Source: Actinomycetota bacterium
Lineage (GTDB): Bacteria > Actinomycetota > Humimicrobiia > Humimicrobiales > Humimicrobiaceae
Assembly: GCA_023380915.1 (NCBI GenBank)
Contig: JAMCSM010000130.1
Coordinates: forward strand, 1 to 27,328
Reading direction: 5' to 3'
Length of the DNA stretch: 27,328 nt
A program made the translations under genes and the position numbers. The notes below the pieces were generated by a model. The model was given only the letters and a program-made list of their open reading frames with translations, was not told the DNA's origin and did no database searches. Shown here piece by piece: positions 25,050 through 27,328 of the stretch. Numbering within the stretch: position 1 is the first letter of the stretch; each line of letters opens with the position of its first letter.

Positions 25050-25531
25050 TTCAGGACAACCCCCATTATTATCGATATCGTTATTGCAGCAATAAAGCTA
25101 AATGCATTTCTAAGCAGAGCAAATTTCTTCCCCAACTCCTTTATTTCCAATGGAAGCGTGACTAAACCTATCATAGTCAAGGTAGTTATAAACGCAGCCA
25201 CAACCATAGCACTGGCACCTTGATGATACATTGAGCCAGCAAGTGGAAACGCAATTATCGACGGTAGGAAAAGAACGGAACCTAAAATTGCAGCAGAAAA
25301 TACACCCAGATATCCTGAACCGGAACCCAAATAACTCTTTATAAACCCCTGAGGTAAGAAGCTTAAAAGTACCGCTATAGCAAGAATTAAAATCATAAAA
25401 CTTGGGAATAGCGAAATGAAAGAGGAAAGCGCCATTTTTAAGGATTTAATGGTCTTTCTCCAATCTTTGATAAATAGAAAAATCAGAATGCTTAATACCA
25501 GACCATTAATAACATAAATACTAAGATCCAT
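25046..25531 (-). CDS. COG0701-type permease, first half of a second split pair
   Basis: A 161-residue membrane protein with four to five hydrophobic segments. ILGSVLFLPSIIAFPLAGSMYHQGA and MVVAAFITTLTMIGLVTLPLEIKELGKKFALLRNAFSF are nearly the same as the matching parts of the protein encoded at 20410-20910, so it is a paralogue. The gene follows the thioredoxin-fold gene by 44 bases and is coupled to the second half by a 4-base overlap. Two independent occurrences of the split form argue that the split is natural and not a frameshift. Confidence 0.8.
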   Translation of the reverse strand: MDLSIYVINGLVLSILIFLFIKDWRKTIKSLKMALSSFISLFPSFMILILAIAVLLSFLPQGFIKSYLGSGSGYLGVFSAAILGSVLFLPSIIAFPLAGSMYHQGASAMVVAAFITTLTMIGLVTLPLEIKELGKKFALLRNAFSFIAAITISIIMGVVLK

Positions 25532-25575
25532 ATTTAATCCTTTAATAATTTAAGGTTGACAAATCTCTGTTTTAT

Positions 25576-25908
25576 TTAAGCTAAAGATTTTATTATTAGA
25601 TCAAAAATTACTTCATTAGATATAAATGAATTGAGTTTAAGCTTCCCATTTATTAAAGTTAAGGGAAAGTAATATCCCTCATCAAGTAATTTGTTTATTT
25701 CAGGTAATTTTTCCAAATTTTCTTTATTAATTTCTACAAATTTTAAATCCAGCCTGTTTGCAAAGTATTTTTTCTCTAAAAATTTAACAAGTTCTTTATA
25801 TTGTTCACCTATTGTTTGAACAGGACCAAAACTACAACTATAAAGGCAGCTTCCACCTGCAGGTTGATTTTTAATACCAAATATTTCGATTTTTATTTTG
25901 TCATCCAT
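25576..25908 (-). CDS. Small thioredoxin-fold protein with CxxxC motif
   Basis: About 110 residues. The frame is open to ATG 25920, but that ATG is part of ATGGAGGGAATCATG, where GGAGGG is the ribosome site for ATG 25908, so the shorter form is preferred. The strand-loop IEIFGIKNQPAGGSCLYSC with a CLYSC pair, a helix (KELVKFLEKKYF) and YYFPLTLINGKL with cis-Pro after a strand fit the thioredoxin fold; the pattern is like that of DUF1462/YuzD-type proteins. It probably handles a thiol or thiol-bound ligand for the permease pair downstream. Exact function unknown. Confidence 0.7.
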   Translation of the reverse strand: MDDKIKIEIFGIKNQPAGGSCLYSCSFGPVQTIGEQYKELVKFLEKKYFANRLDLKFVEINKENLEKLPEINKLLDEGYYFPLTLINGKLKLNSFISNEVIFDLIIKSLA

Positions 25909-26117
25909 GATTCCCTCCATGTTTTAATGACATAATTATTTTTAACTTTATCCATTGTCTCCTTATCCTGCGATGTCAGCAGTGCAAGGCATACTGTTTT
26001 AGTTTTACCTTTTGCCAAATTTTCAATGGTCTCATAGGTTGTTTCTCTTGAAACTGTACCTATGGGTTTTCCTATACCGCTGCAGGGTATTACTATAACT
26101 TTTTTATCACGACTCAC
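25893..26117 (-). CDS. Half-length DGC-type putative zinc-binding protein
   Basis: A 74-residue protein. VIVIPCSGIGKPIGTVSRETTYETIENL and KTVCLALLTSQDKE are the N-terminal half of the DGC family, with cysteines in PCSG and VCLA. The protein stops after NNYVI, just where full-length members continue with the IDGCPxxCA block, and ends in an unrelated KTWRESWMTK that overlaps the ribosome site of the next gene. It is either a truncated gene stabilised in the operon or a natural short form. Full-length comparison: the gene at 18131-18568. It overlaps the upstream GcvH-like gene by 11 bases. Confidence 0.65.
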   Translation of the reverse strand: MSRDKKVIVIPCSGIGKPIGTVSRETTYETIENLAKGKTKTVCLALLTSQDKETMDKVKNNYVIKTWRESWMTK

Positions 26118-26457
26118 TTTTTAACTTTTCTCCTTCTTCTGCCACTTTTAATTTCATGAAATCAAAATAACTCTTGCTGTCCATCAAATTAATCTTATCT
26201 TTTTTAAAATCATAAAGCTTTACTTTGAGCAGCCATCCTTCACCATAAGGATCTAAATTTACAAGTTCGGGAGAATTGTCCAATAATTTATTATATTCCA
26301 ATATTTCTCCGCTTACCGGTGAAGTCAGCTCAAAGGAAACTTTCATTGTTTCGATATCTCCGATGGAATCACCTTGTTTTAATTTTATGCCTACAGCAAA
26401 TAAGCTAACAGATGCAACATCACCCAAAAATAATTTGTTTACAATAAAAAGCTTCAT
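26107..26457 (-). CDS. GcvH-like lipoyl/biotinyl-domain protein
   Basis: A 116-residue protein matching the core of glycine cleavage H protein: GDSIGDIETMKVSFELTSPVSGEI (candidate modified Lys 39 in ETMKV), then NSPELVNLDPYGEGWLLKVK. The usual first 30-40 residues of GcvH before the LGDV strand are missing, and a stop codon lies directly upstream in frame. The C-terminus is an extra charged tail. No glycine cleavage genes (gcvT, gcvP) are nearby. As the first gene of an operon with a DGC-type protein, a thioredoxin-fold protein and a split permease, it is more likely a carrier of a thiol-linked group than part of glycine breakdown; this is inference. Confidence 0.75.
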   Translation of the reverse strand: MKLFIVNKLFLGDVASVSLFAVGIKLKQGDSIGDIETMKVSFELTSPVSGEILEYNKLLDNSPELVNLDPYGEGWLLKVKLYDFKKDKINLMDSKSYFDFMKLKVAEEGEKLKSES

Positions 26458-26462
26458 GTGCT

Positions 26463-26490
26463 ATTATATCTAAATATTTAAATTTATCAA
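26463..26490 (-). promoter_or_regulatory. Promoter of the GcvH-like/permease operon, possibly leaderless
   Basis: On the minus strand TTGATA (26485-26490) and TATAAT (26463-26468) are 16 bases apart. Only five bases separate the -10 from ATG 26457, so transcription should start at or next to the start codon, and no ribosome site is present. Confidence 0.6.
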
Positions 26491-26588
26491 TAATAAAATT
26501 AATTATGGAAGCATCTATTATTTTGAGTGGTAAAAAATATTAAAAATAAATTTTATTAAATTTTTTCTCAGATCACTTACTAAATATT

Positions 26589-27152
26589 ATGACCATTTTA
26601 AGTATAAAAAAGTTAAATCTTGCATTTAACGGAAAAAGTATTCTTAATAATATTAATCTTGAAATAACAGATGGGAAAATATTTGCAGTTGTAGGGCCTA
26701 ACGGGGCCGGTAAGTCAACGCTGGCTTCAACAATAATGGGGCTTGAAGGTTATAGAAATTTTCAGGGAGAGATATTTTTTAAAGAACAGTCCGTAAAAGA
26801 ACTTGGTATTTACGAGAGGGCCAAGCTTGGCATGACTCTGGGTTGGCAGGAACCTGCCCGGTATGAAGGTCTTAAAGTCTCACAATTCTTATATGCATCT
26901 TCAAAAGATAAAGATAAAAATACAATAATAAAGTCTATGGATATAGCAGGAATTGATTATTCGACATATTATTCAAGGGCAGTTGATAAAAGTCTTTCAG
27001 GAGGTGAAAGAAAAAAAATAGAACTAGCTTCAATTGTTGCGATGCAACCAAGTCTTGTTATTCTCGATGAACCCGACTCTGGACATCCTACACTTTCATA
27101 AGCTGTAATGGAAGCATAAGAAGATATTTTTAGTATGGCCACACATAAAAGT
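26589..27152 (+). pseudogene. sufC: Decaying sufC-type Fe-S assembly ABC ATPase
   Basis: The open part (26589-27101, 170 codons) is a SufC-like ATPase: Walker A VVGPNGAGKST (about 36-44), TLGWQEPARYEG in the Q-loop region, signature LSGGERKKIELASIV (136 on) and Walker B LVILDEPDSG (to 165). At 27084 the similarity breaks, and in-frame stops follow at 27099-27101, 27117-27119 and 27153-27155; AVMEA and EDIFSMA between the stops look like eroded SufC sequence. The switch His region and about 70 C-terminal residues are missing. SufC normally powers SufB(D) for Fe-S cluster assembly; no sufB is in the window. The upstream divergent operon shares only the intergenic region. Confidence 0.75.
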
Positions 27153-27201
27153 TAACAATAATAGTTATTATTTTATGAATAATTTAATTTTTGAGGTTAG
27201 A

Positions 27202-27328
27202 TGTTTATGTTAACCTAAAACTACTCCACTCTTTCAGTTGAAAATTCCCCCACTAGATAAATAATATCCTCTATGTAAGTGAGAATATAAATAAGATTAC
27301 ATAGAGGGAGACAGGAGGGATGATAAAG
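27202..27328 (+). mobile_element. Left end of an IS21-like insertion sequence
   Basis: From about 27202 the sequence changes to TGTTTATGTTAACC... followed by CTACTCCACT and CAGTTGAAAATTCCCCCACT, which resemble the terminal repeats of IS21-family elements. A GGAGGGATGATAAAG at the window end may open istA (Met-Ile-Lys). The exact outer boundary and the transposase are not seen, so the family call is moderate. It lies just beyond the decayed sufC gene. Confidence 0.55.
27268..27307. repeat. Inverted repeat upstream of the putative istA start
   Basis: CCTCTATGTAA (27268-27278) and TTACATAGAGG (27297-27307) are perfect 11-base inverted repeats around an 18-base loop. The hairpin ends about 12 bases before the ATG at 27320 and could limit transcription or translation entering the transposase gene. 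Confidence 0.7.

Noticed and set aside
26107..26457. Glycine cleavage H protein (gcvH) in the usual pathway
   Set aside because: The N-terminal part is missing and no gcvT/gcvP gene is nearby; the neighbours are thiol and permease genes.

Overview
The window comes from an AT-rich, anaerobe-like bacterium. The bacterial signs are Shine-Dalgarno sites, TTG/GTG starts, a PyrR attenuator and TTGACA/TATAAT-type promoters. It carries a few families best known from archaea (a DUF211 protein and an MtrA-like corrinoid protein). The lineage cannot be fixed from sequence alone; an uncultured Terrabacteria-type or Atribacterota-type anaerobe is only a guess.

Layout. (1) 1-800: the 3' end of an RluA/RluD-type pseudouridine synthase, a relic of an ABC-2 permease gene, and a DUF211 gene ending in a bidirectional terminator. 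(2) 839-3639, minus strand: a three-gene ABC exporter operon (NEW3-domain membrane-anchored protein, ATPase, permease). (3) 3764-3872: a long imperfect inverted repeat between divergent promoters. (4) 3891-14625: a complete pyrimidine operon, pyrR-pyrB-pyrC-carA-carB-pyrK-pyrD-pyrF-pyrE, behind a promoter and a PyrR-type attenuator. It encodes all steps from bicarbonate/glutamine to UMP and ends in a 26-codon ORF that is a PadR C-terminal relic. (5) 14688-20067, minus strand: an arsR-led run (ArsR with a CVC motif, a frameshifted COG0701/ArsP-type permease, a DGC zinc-binding-type protein, a CPLC thioredoxin-like protein, an ACR3/BASS-type transporter), followed by a small unknown, a GH130 enzyme and an MtrA-like protein. 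(6) 20306-23345, plus strand: a promoter with an embedded dyad drives a split COG0701 permease pair, a cupin and a NapH-like Fe-S membrane protein. The same dyad recurs before a frameshifted Cys/His-rich small protein gene and a PadR regulator. (7) 23647-24366, minus: a PIG-L/LmbE deacetylase. (8) 24429-26457, minus: a compact five-gene operon (GcvH-like lipoyl-domain protein, half-length DGC protein, CxxxC thioredoxin-fold protein, second split COG0701 permease pair). (9) 26589-27328: a decaying sufC-type ATPase gene and the left end of an IS21-like element.

The most unusual part is 14.7-26.5 kb. Three separate COG0701 permease systems lie within about 7 kb, each with a different set of cysteine-rich or redox partners, together with ArsR and PadR regulators. 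This suggests a metalloid or thiol-reactive compound efflux island. The GcvH-like/half-DGC/thioredoxin/split-permease operon looks like the least described unit. Several genes show decay (frameshifts, nonsense codons, relics), so part of the island is under turnover or the assembly contains indels.
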